This document shows positions 1 through 8,446 of a DNA stretch of 64,000 bases, in pieces (within the stretch, counting starts at the first letter, position 1; each line of letters opens with the position of its first letter). Position numbers and translations under genes: made by a program. The notes below the pieces were generated by a model. The model did no database searches and was not told the DNA's origin. It saw nothing but the letters and a program-made list of their open reading frames with translations. Source of the stretch: Planctomycetota bacterium (lineage in GTDB: Bacteria > Planctomycetota > Planctomycetia > Pirellulales > Pirellulaceae); assembly GCA_026692905.1 (NCBI GenBank), contig JAPLNL010000121.1, positions 14,515-78,514 on the forward strand. The letters run 5' to 3'.

Positions 1-40
1 TCCCCCAGCCCCTTCTCCTCCCGAGGAGGAGAAGGGGAGT
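1..40. repeat. GC-rich palindromic repeat, partial copy at window edge
   Basis: The core is two copies of CCCCTTCTCCTCC facing each other around a short centre, so it can fold into a long hairpin. The same core recurs at 252-307, 674-744 and 10,210-10,270. The copy is cut by the window edge. No gene was seen in 1-305 apart from this repeat and the next copy. Confidence 0.7.
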
Positions 41-251
41 TAGTGTGGAGTTTGGGGTTGCGTCAATGGTGTCCGCCGAATCAGTAGTGCGGAACGCCGC
101 CGAATACTGTGGGGGCGATGGAAGTGGCAATCAATAGTGTTGCTACAATGAAAAAGCTGGGAGCAGTTAGCTGCGTGACTATGTTATCCACGCACCGTTG
201 CATTCTTCGAAGCGACAATATAGGAAATGATTTCATGATTTGTGGTTTTTG

Positions 252-307
252 CTCCCCTTCTCCTCCTCGGGAGGAGAAGGGGCTGGGGGATGAGGAGGTT
301 CGAGTAT
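252..307 (+). repeat. Palindromic repeat, upstream flank of the DUF559 gene
   Basis: A perfect inverted pair (CCCCTTCTCCTCCTC / GAGGAGGAGAAGGGG, slightly shortened at the centre) is followed by GGGGGATGAGGAGGTTCGAGTAT. The last bases run into the start codon of the DUF559 gene at 306. The same right-hand sequence, through GTTCGAGTAT, is present in the copy downstream of the gene at 674-744. Confidence 0.8.
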
Positions 308-839
308 GGCGTTGGAATGGCAAGACCCTCAAGATTTTGCAAAACACCTCAAAAGGGCTGCGACCTCAGCAGGATACCTGATGTGGCAGTTGGTCCGCAA
401 TCGACAACGATGCGGTGCAAAGTTCCGACGGGAATACGTCAAGGAACCTTACATCCTCGACTTCTATTGCCCCGAAGCAAAACTATGCATCGAATGCGAT
501 GGCCAACCTCATTTCACTCCTGAGGGAATCGCGAAGGACGGTGCAAGAACAGAATGGCTCAACGCACAAGGGATCGAAGTCATTCGATTTACCAGCCGAG
601 AAATTGAGCAGGATACGCAACGAGTGATCGATGAGATTGATGCCGCGCTGAAGCGACGTCTCCTGGGCGAACCACCTCCTCATCCCCCGGCCCCTTCTCC
701 TCCTCGGGAGGAGAAGGGGTTGGGGGATGAGGAGGTTCGAGTATTGTGGCATTGCCCCACCGAGAAGTCGCCCACCTTAGCACACCAAGCATGTTGTGAA
801 CGTTGGGCTCTTGGCCCAAGTTCGCTATGTTTTCAATAA
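306..839 (+). CDS. DUF559 family endonuclease-like protein with repeat-derived C-terminal tail
   Basis: 177 residues. Residues 8-117 match the DUF559 fold, a small PD-(D/E)xK-like domain related to very-short-patch-repair endonucleases: a helical start, then CGAKFRREY, YILDFYCPEAKLCIECDGQPH (candidate acidic residues in ILDF and CIECDG) and a C-terminal EVIRFTSREIEQD stretch. No substrate is established for the family; nuclease activity is inferred. The domain proper ends near residue 120. The remaining 55 or so residues are translated from the palindromic repeat at 674-744 and beyond (PPHPPAPSPPREEKG), so they are probably a read-through tail rather than a domain. The start codon sits at the inner edge of the upstream repeat. 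It is the only gene before leuD and reads towards it. Confidence 0.8.
   Translation: MALEWQDPQDFAKHLKRAATSAGYLMWQLVRNRQRCGAKFRREYVKEPYILDFYCPEAKLCIECDGQPHFTPEGIAKDGARTEWLNAQGIEVIRFTSREIEQDTQRVIDEIDAALKRRLLGEPPPHPPAPSPPREEKGLGDEEVRVLWHCPTEKSPTLAHQACCERWALGPSSLCFQ
674..744 (+). repeat. Palindromic repeat, downstream flank of the DUF559 gene, inside its reading frame
   Basis: This is the fullest copy: CCTCCTCATCCCCC at the left is matched by GGGGGATGAGGAGG at the right, enclosing the CCCCTTCTCCTCC / GGAGGAGAAGGGG hairpin. The arms together give a stem of about 30 bp. It is translated as the C-terminal extension of the DUF559 protein. Confidence 0.8.
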
Positions 840-869
840 AGATTCCGGCTGGAGCCGGTACACCAGCTT

Positions 870-1466
870 CTAACTCAAGGCGGGATGGGTTGCTTCGTAT
901 TCGGAGATCTTGCTTTCGTTTTCCAGCGTCAAGCTGATGTCGTCTAAGCCGTTGATCAAACAGTGGCGTCGAAACGGCTCGACTTCAAACGAGGCCACGA
1001 AACCGTTCCCATCGGTAACTAGGCACTGCTCGAGATCGACCGTCAATTTGAATTGAGCTTGGGTTGCATGTCGTTGAAAGAGCTCTTCGATTTGTTGTTC
1101 CGAGAGCTGAATCGGCAACGTTCCGTTTTTGAAACAGTTGTTGTAAAAGATATCGGCAAACGAAGGAGCGATGATGGAGCGAAGACCAAAATCGGCAATC
1201 GCCCAAACCGCATGCTCGCGTGACGAGCCGCTTCCGAAATTGCGTCGCGCGATCAGAATCGATGCATCACGATTGCGGGCAAGGTTGAGTTCAAAGGTTG
1301 GGTTAGGGGTTCCGTCCTCGTTGAAACGCCAATCGAAAAACAGATACTGTCCGAATCCGCTTCGTTCGATTCGCTTCAGAAATTGCTTTGGAATGATTTG
1401 ATCGGTATCAACATTAGCGCGGTCCATCGCTGCGACTACGCCGGTTACTTTTGTGAATGGTTGCAT
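870..1466 (-). CDS. leuD: 3-isopropylmalate dehydratase small subunit
   Basis: 198 residues, the usual LeuD length. With LeuC it isomerises 2-isopropylmalate to 3-isopropylmalate in leucine synthesis, in the cytoplasm. Recognisable features are the N-terminal [19 protein letters not shown] segment and the [13 protein letters not shown] swivel-domain motif that contacts the substrate. The start at 1466 (MQPFTKVTG) matches the family N-terminus; the frame stays open to 1589, but that extension is unlike LeuD and reads through a repeat. It follows leuC on the same strand, but about 210 bp of repeat-bearing sequence separates the two, which is longer than usual for this obligate pair. Confidence 0.95.
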   Translation of the reverse strand: MQPFTKVTGVVAAMDRANVDTDQIIPKQFLKRIERSGFGQYLFFDWRFNEDGTPNPTFELNLARNRDASILIARRNFGSGSSREHAVWAIADFGLRSIIAPSFADIFYNNCFKNGTLPIQLSEQQIEELFQRHATQAQFKLTVDLEQCLVTDGNGFVASFEVEPFRRHCLINGLDDISLTLENESKISEYEATHPALS

Positions 1467-1530
1467 GGTTTGGGAGGTGTTTAGGTAATGATTTGGATGG
1501 TGTGTAGGTATTGAATAGTTGTTGTAATTT

Positions 1531-1576
1531 GTCACCCTCCCACTGGGAGGGTCGAGCGAAGCGAGGGGAGGGTGAA
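1531..1576. repeat. TCACCCTCCC palindromic repeat, copy 1
   Basis: TCACCCTCCCACTGGGAGGGTCGAG is followed by GCGAGGGGAGGGTGA, giving nested inverted repeats. Nearly the same sequence is found at 4944-4989. It lies between leuC and leuD. Confidence 0.75.
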
Positions 1577-1602
1577 GTGCGAGTAGCAATTGTTCAAATC
1601 AG

Positions 1603-1647
1603 TTCACCCTCCCCGGCCTTTGGCCGCCCCTCCCAGAGGGAGGGTGG
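1603..1647. repeat. TCACCCTCCC palindromic repeat, variant copy between leuC and leuD
   Basis: TTCACCCTCCCC, then a GGCCTTTGGCC centre, then GCCCCTCCCAGAGGGAGGGT. It is related to the copy at 1531-1576 but carries a different centre. Together the two elements fill most of the leuC-leuD gap. Confidence 0.7.
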
Positions 1648-1678
1648 CTTGAGTGCAATTGACATTTGTCGGCGATGA

Positions 1679-3100
1679 CTAGGCTCTGTAGTCCCATTGG
1701 CGGATGTCAACGAAGTGCCCGGAGACAGCGGCCGCCGCGGCCATGGCTGGAGAGACCAGGTGGGTTCGGCCTCCCTTACCTTGTCGACCTTCGAAGTTTC
1801 GATTGGAGGTTGAGGCACAGCGCTCGCCGGGTTCTAAGCGGTCTGGGTTCATTGCCAAGCACATGCTGCAGCCAGCTTCTCGCCAGTCGAAGCCCGCTTC
1901 CTTGAAGACTCGATCGAGCCCTTCGGATTCCGCTTGGCGTTTGACTTGTCCGCTTCCAGGAACCACCATCGCGTAGACTTTGTCGCTGACTTTGTAGCCT
2001 TTGACGACGTTGGCGGCGGCTCTCAAATCTTCGATGCGTGCGTTGGTACAGGAGCCGATGAAGACTCGATCGATTGAGACGCTGGTGAGCGGTGCGCCAG
2101 CTTTGAGTCCCATGTATTCCAAGGATCCAGCCGCGGACTTGCGTTCCGTTTCGTCACCGAAATCAGAAGGGTTGGGCACTGGCGATGTGATCGAAGCGAC
2201 TTGGCCTGGGTTGGTTCCCCATGTTACTTGTGGTTCGATGTCTTGGCCTCGATAGACGCTGACTCGATCGTAGGTAGCATCGGGATCGGAAGGCAATTGT
2301 CGCCAGAGTGCTTCTGCGGTTGCAAAGTCCTTGGGTGCAAAAGGTCGACCCTTGAGATAGTCAAAGGTGGTTTGATCGGGAGCAATCATACCAGCTCGTG
2401 CGCCTGCCTCGATCGACATGTTGCAGACCGTCATGCGTTCCTCCATGCTCAAGCGACGGATGACTTCGCCGGTGTATTCGAGCACATAGCCAGTTCCACC
2501 TGAAGTTGTTAGTTTGCCGATCAGGTACAATATCAAGTCCTTAGCGGTGACTCCGGGGGCCAATTGGCCATCGACGCGAAGTTCATAGGTCTTGGGCAAG
2601 TATTGCAGGAGAGTTTGTGTTGCCAGAACGTGTTCCACTTCGCTGGTACCGATGCCGAAGGCGAGCGCACCAAATGCTCCGTGGGTTGCTGTGTGCGAAT
2701 CGCCGCAAACGATAGTCATGCCTGGTTGGGTGTAGCCGAGTTCCGGGCCGATGATGTGGACGATACCTTGGTGGATGTCGTTCAGGTCGTAGAGTCGGAC
2801 ACCGAATTCCTTGCAATTCTCGCGAAGCTTGTCGACTTGCTGACGCGCGATGGGATCAGCGATGGGCAGGTTGCGATTGTTTGTTGGAACGTTATGGTCG
2901 GGCGTAGCGATCGTTCTTTCGGGTCGACGGACTGTGCGTCCCGCCAAACGGAGCCCCTCAAAGGCCTGGGCGCTGGTTACCTCATGGACCAAATGGAGAT
3001 CGACATAAAGCATCGTCTGCTTGCCGGATTCGCTGAGAACATTGTGATTGTCCCAAATTTTTTGGAACATGGTGCGGGGCGTTTTGGTGGCCGAAGACAT
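1679..3100 (-). CDS. leuC: 3-isopropylmalate dehydratase large subunit
   Basis: 473 residues, full length for LeuC. It carries the [4Fe-4S] cluster that activates substrate in the aconitase-type reaction of leucine synthesis. The cluster cysteines are visible as C351 ([12 protein letters not shown]) and C411/C414 ([12 protein letters not shown]). Other family blocks include the N-terminal KIWDNHNV stretch, the VPTNNR region near residue 70, [27 protein letters not shown]-type sequence and [13 protein letters not shown]. The ATG at 3100 gives a normal N-terminus. leuD lies downstream on the same strand; the rest of the leucine pathway is not in this window. Confidence 0.96.
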   Translation of the reverse strand: MSSATKTPRTMFQKIWDNHNVLSESGKQTMLYVDLHLVHEVTSAQAFEGLRLAGRTVRRPERTIATPDHNVPTNNRNLPIADPIARQQVDKLRENCKEFGVRLYDLNDIHQGIVHIIGPELGYTQPGMTIVCGDSHTATHGAFGALAFGIGTSEVEHVLATQTLLQYLPKTYELRVDGQLAPGVTAKDLILYLIGKLTTSGGTGYVLEYTGEVIRRLSMEERMTVCNMSIEAGARAGMIAPDQTTFDYLKGRPFAPKDFATAEALWRQLPSDPDATYDRVSVYRGQDIEPQVTWGTNPGQVASITSPVPNPSDFGDETERKSAAGSLEYMGLKAGAPLTSVSIDRVFIGSCTNARIEDLRAAANVVKGYKVSDKVYAMVVPGSGQVKRQAESEGLDRVFKEAGFDWREAGCSMCLAMNPDRLEPGERCASTSNRNFEGRQGKGGRTHLVSPAMAAAAAVSGHFVDIRQWDYRA

Positions 3101-3254
3101 AAAAATGGTCTAATTATGTGGTGAGGAATTGGGAAGTTTTTGTGTGGATGACTGGGAACCCAAGCGCCGGGGGTGTTAAGGTTAACTTTCCCCGGCTATC
3201 CTTTGGTCTTAAACCTTATTTTCCTCAATTACCCATTTCAGGATAGGCGAAACG

Positions 3255-3821
3255 ATGTCCAATTCCGATTCTTTGCACGAACGCGGGTCGGCGCTCGAAA
3301 ACCAGTTTTTTGCAGAGCTCGACGCTAAACTATTAGAGGAACTGAAGTCCCGGCAAGATCAGGAAAATGCAGTTTCGGAGTTCTCCCGAATCACTGGCAT
3401 CAAGGACACGAAGATTCTAGAAGCGGTTCACAAGCTGGGAGTGACCCCACAAGCTTTCTCGGCCTTGCGAGTTTTTCCATTGGTGGCGGTTGCCTGGGGC
3501 GACGGAGTGCTTGAGGAAGCTGAACGTTCGACGATCAACACGTTGGCTGCTGCTCATTTCGATTTGAAAGGGCCTGCCGGCAAACTGCTCACCAACTGGC
3601 TTGAAGCGAAGCCTTCGTCGGAAATGTTTACCGCGTGGGAGTCCTACGCCAAAGCGCTTGTCACAGCGTTGGCAGCACACGACGCAGAAGAGCTAAAGAA
3701 GGCTCTTGTCAATGAGATCAATGCGGTCGCATCTGCCAGTGGCGGATTGCTCGGTTGGGCTGCAATCTCGCAAGGTGAAAGCAAAGTCATGAAACGCATC
3801 GAGACTGCACTGACTCGATAA
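3255..3821 (+). CDS. Small helical protein, possibly TerB-like
   Basis: 188 residues, no signal peptide or membrane segment, strongly helical. The stretch LVAVAWGDGVLEEAERSTINTLA near residues 75-97 resembles the repeated helix-loop-helix of TerB/tellurite-resistance-like domains (usually AxADGxxxxEE), where acidic residues follow a small-residue turn; that resemblance is the only family hint and is weak. The last residues, SGGLLGWAAISQGE, form a glycine-rich tail. It stands alone between leuC (divergent) and the epimerase gene. The function is not known. Confidence 0.7.
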   Translation: MSNSDSLHERGSALENQFFAELDAKLLEELKSRQDQENAVSEFSRITGIKDTKILEAVHKLGVTPQAFSALRVFPLVAVAWGDGVLEEAERSTINTLAAAHFDLKGPAGKLLTNWLEAKPSSEMFTAWESYAKALVTALAAHDAEELKKALVNEINAVASASGGLLGWAAISQGESKVMKRIETALTR

Positions 3822-3880
3822 GAACTCAGAGTAGTAACCTGGATGGTTGACTGCGTTATTGTTCACTTGGTTAGGCTTTT

Positions 3881-3960
3881 GCCTAGCGAACGACGTCAAG
3901 ACTTTCGGCTGCTTCGCCTAAACGACTGAAACTTTTGACGAGTTTCGCTACAAAATGCTT
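3881..3960. repeat. 75-bp imperfect hairpin repeat, copy 1
   Basis: TAGCGAA at 3884 pairs with TTCGCTA near 3950, with further pairing through the AAGACTTTCGGC / GCCTAAACGAC interior. The reverse complement is very close to 10,086-10,163, including flanking AGCATTTTGTAGCGAAA, so the two are inverted copies of one element. Confidence 0.75.
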
Positions 3961-4065
3961 TATCGCGTTGCCAAAAAACTTGCATACAAACTCTCCTTCA
4001 CGATCGTCGTGTCAGGGAGTTGCTTAAACCTCTCAAACTCAAATCTAAGGTAAACGGAGCCCACA

Positions 4066-4911
4066 ATGAAATACGGCATGAATCTTTTGCTTTGGTCCGG
4101 CGAATTGAATGACGGACTGCTACCGACGCTAGAAAAAATCAAGGCGATGGGCTACGACGGGGTAGAGATTCCGATTTTCAATCTCGGATTGGATTACTCA
4201 GGTTGGGGAAAACGTCTTGATTCGATGGGGCTACAGCGAACAGGCGTGACCGTTCGAACCGAAGCGGACAATCCGATCAGCCCTGACGCGGCAGTTCGAA
4301 AGAAAGGGGTTGAGTTGAACAAGCAGACGCTCGACTGTTGCGCGGCCGCCGGGGTGCAAACTCTGGTGGGGCCTTATCATTCCGCTCTGGGATATTTCAC
4401 TGGATCAGGACGAACGGCGGATGAGTGGAAGTGGGGCGTGGAGAGCATGCGAGCGACAGCGGAGTATGCAGGTAAAGTTGGGGTGATGCTCGGGGTCGAG
4501 CCGCTCAATCGCTTTGAAGTCTACTTCCTAAACGCACAAGCGGACGCTGCTCAGTTGTGTCGTGAAGTGGACCATCCAAACTGCCGCATGATGTACGACA
4601 CATTCCATAGCAACATCGAAGAAAAAAACGTAGGCAAAGCGATTCATGACATCAAGGACATGCTTTGCCATGTTCACATCAGCGAAAACGATCGCAGTAC
4701 GCCTGGCCAGGGAAACATTCGCTGGAAAGAAAACTTCGACGCGCTTCGATCCATTGGTTACGATGGGTGGATGGTGATCGAGGCGTTTGGATTGGCACTT
4801 CCAGAGCTTGCAGCTGCCACAAAAATTTGGCGTAGAATGTTCGACACCGAACTGAAGTTGGCCGAAGAAGGTTTGAAGTTCATGAAAGAGCAAGTTGCTC
4901 TGCGAGCTTAG
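4066..4911 (+). CDS. Ketose 3-epimerase / hydroxypyruvate isomerase-like sugar epimerase
   Basis: 281 residues, a TIM-barrel of the AP-endonuclease-2 superfamily. The residues that define D-tagatose/D-psicose 3-epimerases are all present: metal ligands E145 (GVEPLNRFE), D178 (MYDTFH), H204 (HVHISEND) and E239 (VIEAF), plus substrate-contacting E151, H181 and R210. It therefore probably epimerises a ketose or a related sugar at C3 in the cytoplasm; the natural substrate cannot be told. Planctomycetes carry many paralogues of this fold with varied sugar substrates. The N-terminus MKYGMNLLLW is typical. Repeats occupy both flanks (3881-3960 and 4944-5190), and no sugar gene adjoins it except the exported hydrolase at 5211. 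Confidence 0.85.
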   Translation: MKYGMNLLLWSGELNDGLLPTLEKIKAMGYDGVEIPIFNLGLDYSGWGKRLDSMGLQRTGVTVRTEADNPISPDAAVRKKGVELNKQTLDCCAAAGVQTLVGPYHSALGYFTGSGRTADEWKWGVESMRATAEYAGKVGVMLGVEPLNRFEVYFLNAQADAAQLCREVDHPNCRMMYDTFHSNIEEKNVGKAIHDIKDMLCHVHISENDRSTPGQGNIRWKENFDALRSIGYDGWMVIEAFGLALPELAAATKIWRRMFDTELKLAEEGLKFMKEQVALRA

Positions 4912-4943
4912 TTTTCCAAGTTTTTGCGTTCTCACTTCGTTTA

Positions 4944-4989
4944 GTCACCCTCCCGCTGGGAGGGTCGAGCGAAGCGAGGGTAGGGTGAA
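4944..4989. repeat. TCACCCTCCC palindromic repeat, copy 2
   Basis: TCACCCTCCCGCTGGGAGGGTCGAG then GCGAGGGTAGGGTGA, matching 1531-1576 with only a few differences. Confidence 0.75.
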
Positions 4990-4995
4990 GTCACC

Positions 4996-5113
4996 GCTTT
5001 AAACATCTTTGCAAAGTAATTATTGAAAACCTTAGGGAGGGCGAGGCTCCTGCCGAGCCAACGGTCCAAAGGTTCGGCAGGAGCCTCACCCTCCCGAGCA
5101 ATGAATTGCAATC
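4996..5113 (+). repeat. About 115-bp hairpin element, copy 1
   Basis: The core GGCTCCTGCCGAGCC ... GGTTCGGCAGGAGCC forms a hairpin inside GGGAGGGCGA / TCACCCTCCC arms. Left and right flanks (ACATCTTTGCAAAGTAA and GAGCAATGAATTGC) are also shared with the reverse-oriented copy at 16,737-16,851, so the mobile or copied unit is larger than the hairpin. Confidence 0.8.
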
Positions 5114-5140
5114 AAAGAACCAAGGCTGAAAGCTTAGTGC

Positions 5141-5190
5141 GAACCCCCTCACCCCCAGCCCCTCTCCCCTTGAAGGGGCGAGGGGGGCAA
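5141..5190 (+). repeat. CCCCTCTCCCC-type palindromic repeat
   Basis: CCCCCTCACCCCCAGCCCCTCTCCCC is followed after TTGAA by GGGGCGAGGGGGG. It resembles the repeat around the DUF559 gene in its outer arms but has a different core. It ends about 20 bases before the start of the fused hydrolase gene. Confidence 0.65.
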
Positions 5191-5210
5191 GTTCAAATTG
5201 GCAAATCATC

Positions 5211-7190
5211 ATGCTAACGATTCTGCGACGTTCCTTTTGGTCTGGGTGTTACGCCCTTCTATCGTTCGTGCTTTCATCGAATGCGACTTTTGCTCAGAGT
5301 TGGCAAGGCTTCAATAAAATCGATTTACTGATCGACCAGCATAAAGCGTTTCTCATTGAGCCAGCCGTGGCGGCTCCTGGTCGGCCTTGGATATGGCGTA
5401 CCGAGTTTTTCGGTCATCAACCGCAGGCCGATCTTGCTTTGTTAAAAAAAGGTTTCCATGTTGCTTACGTGGACCTTCAAAACCTTTACGGTAGTCCGAC
5501 TGCCATGGCGATTATGGATTCAACTTTTGCGAAGTTCACGTCAGACCATCGCTTATCTCAGAAAACAGTTTTGGAGGGATTCAGTCGGGGTGGCCTATTT
5601 GCGTTGAACTGGGCTGCTCGCAATCCAAACAAAGTAGCTTGCATCTACAACGACGCACCGGTTTGTGACTTCACAAGTTGGCCAGGTGGCAAAGGAAAGG
5701 GAAAAGGCTCACCAGGAGATTGGGAGCGACTGCTGAAGCGATATCAGCTGACAGAACTTGAAGCAACCATGAGCAAACTAAACCCAATCAACAATCTTGA
5801 GGTTTTGGCGTCAGCCAAGATTCCATTACTGCATGTTTGTGGTGCGACAGATGATGTGGTTCCAATCGACGAGAACTCGCTGTTAGTTCAAAAGCGTTAC
5901 CAGGAATTCGGGGGCTCGATGACATTGATTTCCAAACCCAACTGCAATCATCATCCCCATAGTTTGGAAGACCCGACGCGCATCGTGAATTTCGTTTTGG
6001 CTCATACGGGATTTCCGGATCAAATCGTGGAGCCTCAAACACCGTTTGGATACGACTACTTTCAATTGCGTGACGGTTTGCGGCAGAGCCACGAAAAGTT
6101 TTTGAGTGAGAAACGAGGGCGTGTCGCATTTCTCGGCGGCTCGATCACAGCCTCCCAAGGCTGGCGAGATCTCGTATGCGAAGAGCTCAAACGAAGATTC
6201 CCGGATACCGAGTTCGATTTTGTCAGCGCAGGCATCCCGTCACTCGGATCTACCCCAGGTGCCTTTCGATTCCATCGGGATATTCTTGCGAACGGGACTG
6301 TCGATCTGCTCTTCGAAGAGGCGGCTGTGAATGATGACACCAATGGCTTTGCGGATATCGAGCAAGTCCGCGGAATGGAGGGGATCGTTCGCCAAGCCTT
6401 TCTTTCGAACCCAAAGATGGATGTAATATTGCTTCACTTCGTCGACCCGGGCAAGATCAGCGAAATCCGACAAGGGAAAACACCGGTTGTCATCGCCAAC
6501 CATGAACGCGTAGCAGAACACTACCGCGTACCGTCGATCAATCTCGCCAGAGAGGTTACAGAACGAATCGAAGCTGGCGAATTTACTTGGGAGAAGGACT
6601 TCCGAGATTTGCATCCAGCTCCGTTTGGACACGAATTGTATGCCAAGTCGATCGGCAGGCTCCTTTCGGCGGCTTGGGGCGATGTCCAAGTCAGCTCTCA
6701 TGCATCGGCTCGGATGCTGCCGCCGCCGATGGACAAATCGAGCTATTTCTTCGGCCGACTTGTAGGGCCATCGGATGCGAACGCCAACAAAATGCTTACC
6801 CTGGACCAAGGTTGGACGATTGATCAACGCTGGAAACCGGACGATAAGGCCGGGACGCGTCCAGGTTTTGTCGATGTCCCTGCACTGGTTGCCAAAACGC
6901 CAGGCTCAACGATGAAGTTCGCGTTCAAGGGAATAGGAATTGGAATTTTCGTGGCCGCAGGACCAGATACGGGCGCGATCGAATATCGTGTCGACCAGGG
7001 AGCTTGGCAGAAGCAATCGTTGTATACTCAGTGGAGCTCTGGTTTGCATTTGCCTTGGGCGAAAATGCTTGCGTCCGAATTGTCCGATGGAAATCATGAG
7101 CTGGAGATCAAGATCAGCGAAGAAGCCGACGCAAAGAGCCAAGGTCATGCGATGCGAATCATTCATTTCCTAGTTAACGGGCCGAAATAG
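5211..7190 (+). CDS. Exported alpha/beta-hydrolase - SGNH-hydrolase fusion protein
   Basis: 659 residues. An N-terminal signal peptide (about residues 1-29, cut after TFAQ) sends it out of the cytoplasm. Residues 30-265 are an alpha/beta-hydrolase with nucleophile S125 in GFSRGG and a late histidine in NCNHHPH. Residues 300-490 form an SGNH/GDSL hydrolase: GGSIT with S311 (block I), a VNDD asparagine (block III) and D466-x-H468 in DLHPAPFGH (block V). The last 120 or so residues are a beta-rich domain resembling the jelly-roll parts of carbohydrate esterases. Two esterase domains in one exported chain suggest de-acylation of a polysaccharide, but the substrate is inferred. The ATG at 5211 starts a good signal peptide; no better start is seen. 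Confidence 0.82.
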   Translation: MLTILRRSFWSGCYALLSFVLSSNATFAQSWQGFNKIDLLIDQHKAFLIEPAVAAPGRPWIWRTEFFGHQPQADLALLKKGFHVAYVDLQNLYGSPTAMAIMDSTFAKFTSDHRLSQKTVLEGFSRGGLFALNWAARNPNKVACIYNDAPVCDFTSWPGGKGKGKGSPGDWERLLKRYQLTELEATMSKLNPINNLEVLASAKIPLLHVCGATDDVVPIDENSLLVQKRYQEFGGSMTLISKPNCNHHPHSLEDPTRIVNFVLAHTGFPDQIVEPQTPFGYDYFQLRDGLRQSHEKFLSEKRGRVAFLGGSITASQGWRDLVCEELKRRFPDTEFDFVSAGIPSLGSTPGAFRFHRDILANGTVDLLFEEAAVNDDTNGFADIEQVRGMEGIVRQAFLSNPKMDVILLHFVDPGKISEIRQGKTPVVIANHERVAEHYRVPSINLAREVTERIEAGEFTWEKDFRDLHPAPFGHELYAKSIGRLLSAAWGDVQVSSHASARMLPPPMDKSSYFFGRLVGPSDANANKMLTLDQGWTIDQRWKPDDKAGTRPGFVDVPALVAKTPGSTMKFAFKGIGIGIFVAAGPDTGAIEYRVDQGAWQKQSLYTQWSSGLHLPWAKMLASELSDGNHELEIKISEEADAKSQGHAMRIIHFLVNGPK

Positions 7191-7216
7191 TTCTGGCCAA
7201 GATTGTTGGGAGTGCG

Positions 7217-8440
7217 ATGCTCTTTTCCAAAAAATATTGGCAGAAGCTGCGTGAGGAAGTGCTCGCGCCTCAGGTAAATCCAGAGAGGGTAAATGAGAAG
7301 CTTCGCGAGTCGCAAATCCATTCGCCTGTGCCTGTTATATGGCTGCTTGGCAAAGCCCAATCCGGAAAGACGTCCATTGTGCGGGCGATCACGGGCAGCA
7401 CCAATGGAGAGATTGGCAACGGCTTTCAACCGTGTACGCGAACCGCTAGTCTGTTTGCTTTCCCGGATGAAGAGTCTTGTTGGCTTCGTTTTCTTGACAC
7501 GCGAGGGCTTGGCGAAGCGGGTTACGATCCGACGGAAGACTTGAGCTACTGTCAAGAAAATGCACATTTGGTCATGGTCGTGGTCAAAGCAATGGACCAC
7601 GCTCAGAAATCGGTTCTGGATGTTCTGAAAACGATTCGCAAAACACGGCCCAATTGGCCAGTCCTAGTCGTGCAGACTTCGCTCCATGAAGGCTACGCCC
7701 AATTTGGCGATCCGCATATTCAACCTTATCCGTATGACCAAGCCGATTGGGCCACGTCGGTTCCTGCTGATTTGGCCCGTTCGCTACAGCACCAGCGCAC
7801 CGAGTTTGCATCGTATTCGAATCGATTTGTGGCCGTGGATCTGACATTGCCGGAAGACGGTTTTGAGCCGGCCGATTATGGTCTTGAGACGCTTTGGAAA
7901 TCAATCGAACAGGAATTTCCACACGGCCTGCGTTCGATGATGGAAGCCCAGCCTGAGTTGCGAGCGGAGCTTGGGGATATGTACTACGCCAAGGCATGGC
8001 GGCATATCATTTCGTATAGCATTGCTGCTGGCGGCGCTGGCGCGGTCCCTTGGCCATTGGTGGATATCCCAGTCGTGATCGGTATTCAAGCCAAGATGTT
8101 TCATGCTTTGTCTTCGATCTATGGTCAACCGTTGACGGCCCAATTGATGACCGAGTTTGGTACGGCGGTTGGCGGGAGCATGGTGGTCCGTATCGTTCGA
8201 AGCTTGTTGGCGAAGTTCATACCTATCTTTGGAAGCGTCTTCGGGGCAGCCTACAACGCCGCCACCACCTACGCTCTGGGCTGTTCGCTCAGCTGGTATT
8301 TTGCACAGCTCCGACGGGGTACAACACCCGATGCGGGCCAGCTTCGAAAGTTTTATGCCAAAGAGTTGGAAGAAGGGCGCAAGCGTTTTACCGGCTTCTT
8401 GAATCGCGATGATCGCACAATACCTGTCAGTGGCGGATAA
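7217..8440 (+). CDS. P-loop GTPase with C-terminal DUF697-like membrane domain
   Basis: 407 residues. The G1 loop is GKAQSGKTS (residues 45-53), G3 is DTRGLGE (from about residue 94), placing it with the Era/YcjX-like GTPases. The usual G4 motif (N/TKxD) is not found; the corresponding strand reads VLVVQTSLHEG, so guanine specificity is uncertain. The C-terminal half has hydrophobic glycine/alanine-rich helices (SIAAGGAGAVPWPLVDIPVVI and a later GSVFGAAYNAATTYALG) typical of DUF697/YcjF-type domains that associate with membranes. A ribosome-binding sequence (TTGGGAG) lies just before the ATG at 7217. The next gene starts 6 bases after its stop and also encodes a GTPase, so the two probably form one operon. 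Confidence 0.8.
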   Translation: MLFSKKYWQKLREEVLAPQVNPERVNEKLRESQIHSPVPVIWLLGKAQSGKTSIVRAITGSTNGEIGNGFQPCTRTASLFAFPDEESCWLRFLDTRGLGEAGYDPTEDLSYCQENAHLVMVVVKAMDHAQKSVLDVLKTIRKTRPNWPVLVVQTSLHEGYAQFGDPHIQPYPYDQADWATSVPADLARSLQHQRTEFASYSNRFVAVDLTLPEDGFEPADYGLETLWKSIEQEFPHGLRSMMEAQPELRAELGDMYYAKAWRHIISYSIAAGGAGAVPWPLVDIPVVIGIQAKMFHALSSIYGQPLTAQLMTEFGTAVGGSMVVRIVRSLLAKFIPIFGSVFGAAYNAATTYALGCSLSWYFAQLRRGTTPDAGQLRKFYAKELEEGRKRFTGFLNRDDRTIPVSGG

Positions 8441-8446
8441 CTCATT

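Noticed and set aside
294-310. GGAGGTTCGAGTAT looks like a tRNA T-loop (GGTTCGA).
   Set aside because: No anticodon or D arm folds around it, and the same sequence recurs at 731-744 as part of a palindromic repeat.
2564-3124. A 186-residue plus-strand frame opposite leuC.
   Set aside because: LeuC motifs on the minus strand are clear; this frame has no family resemblance and is a shadow of it.
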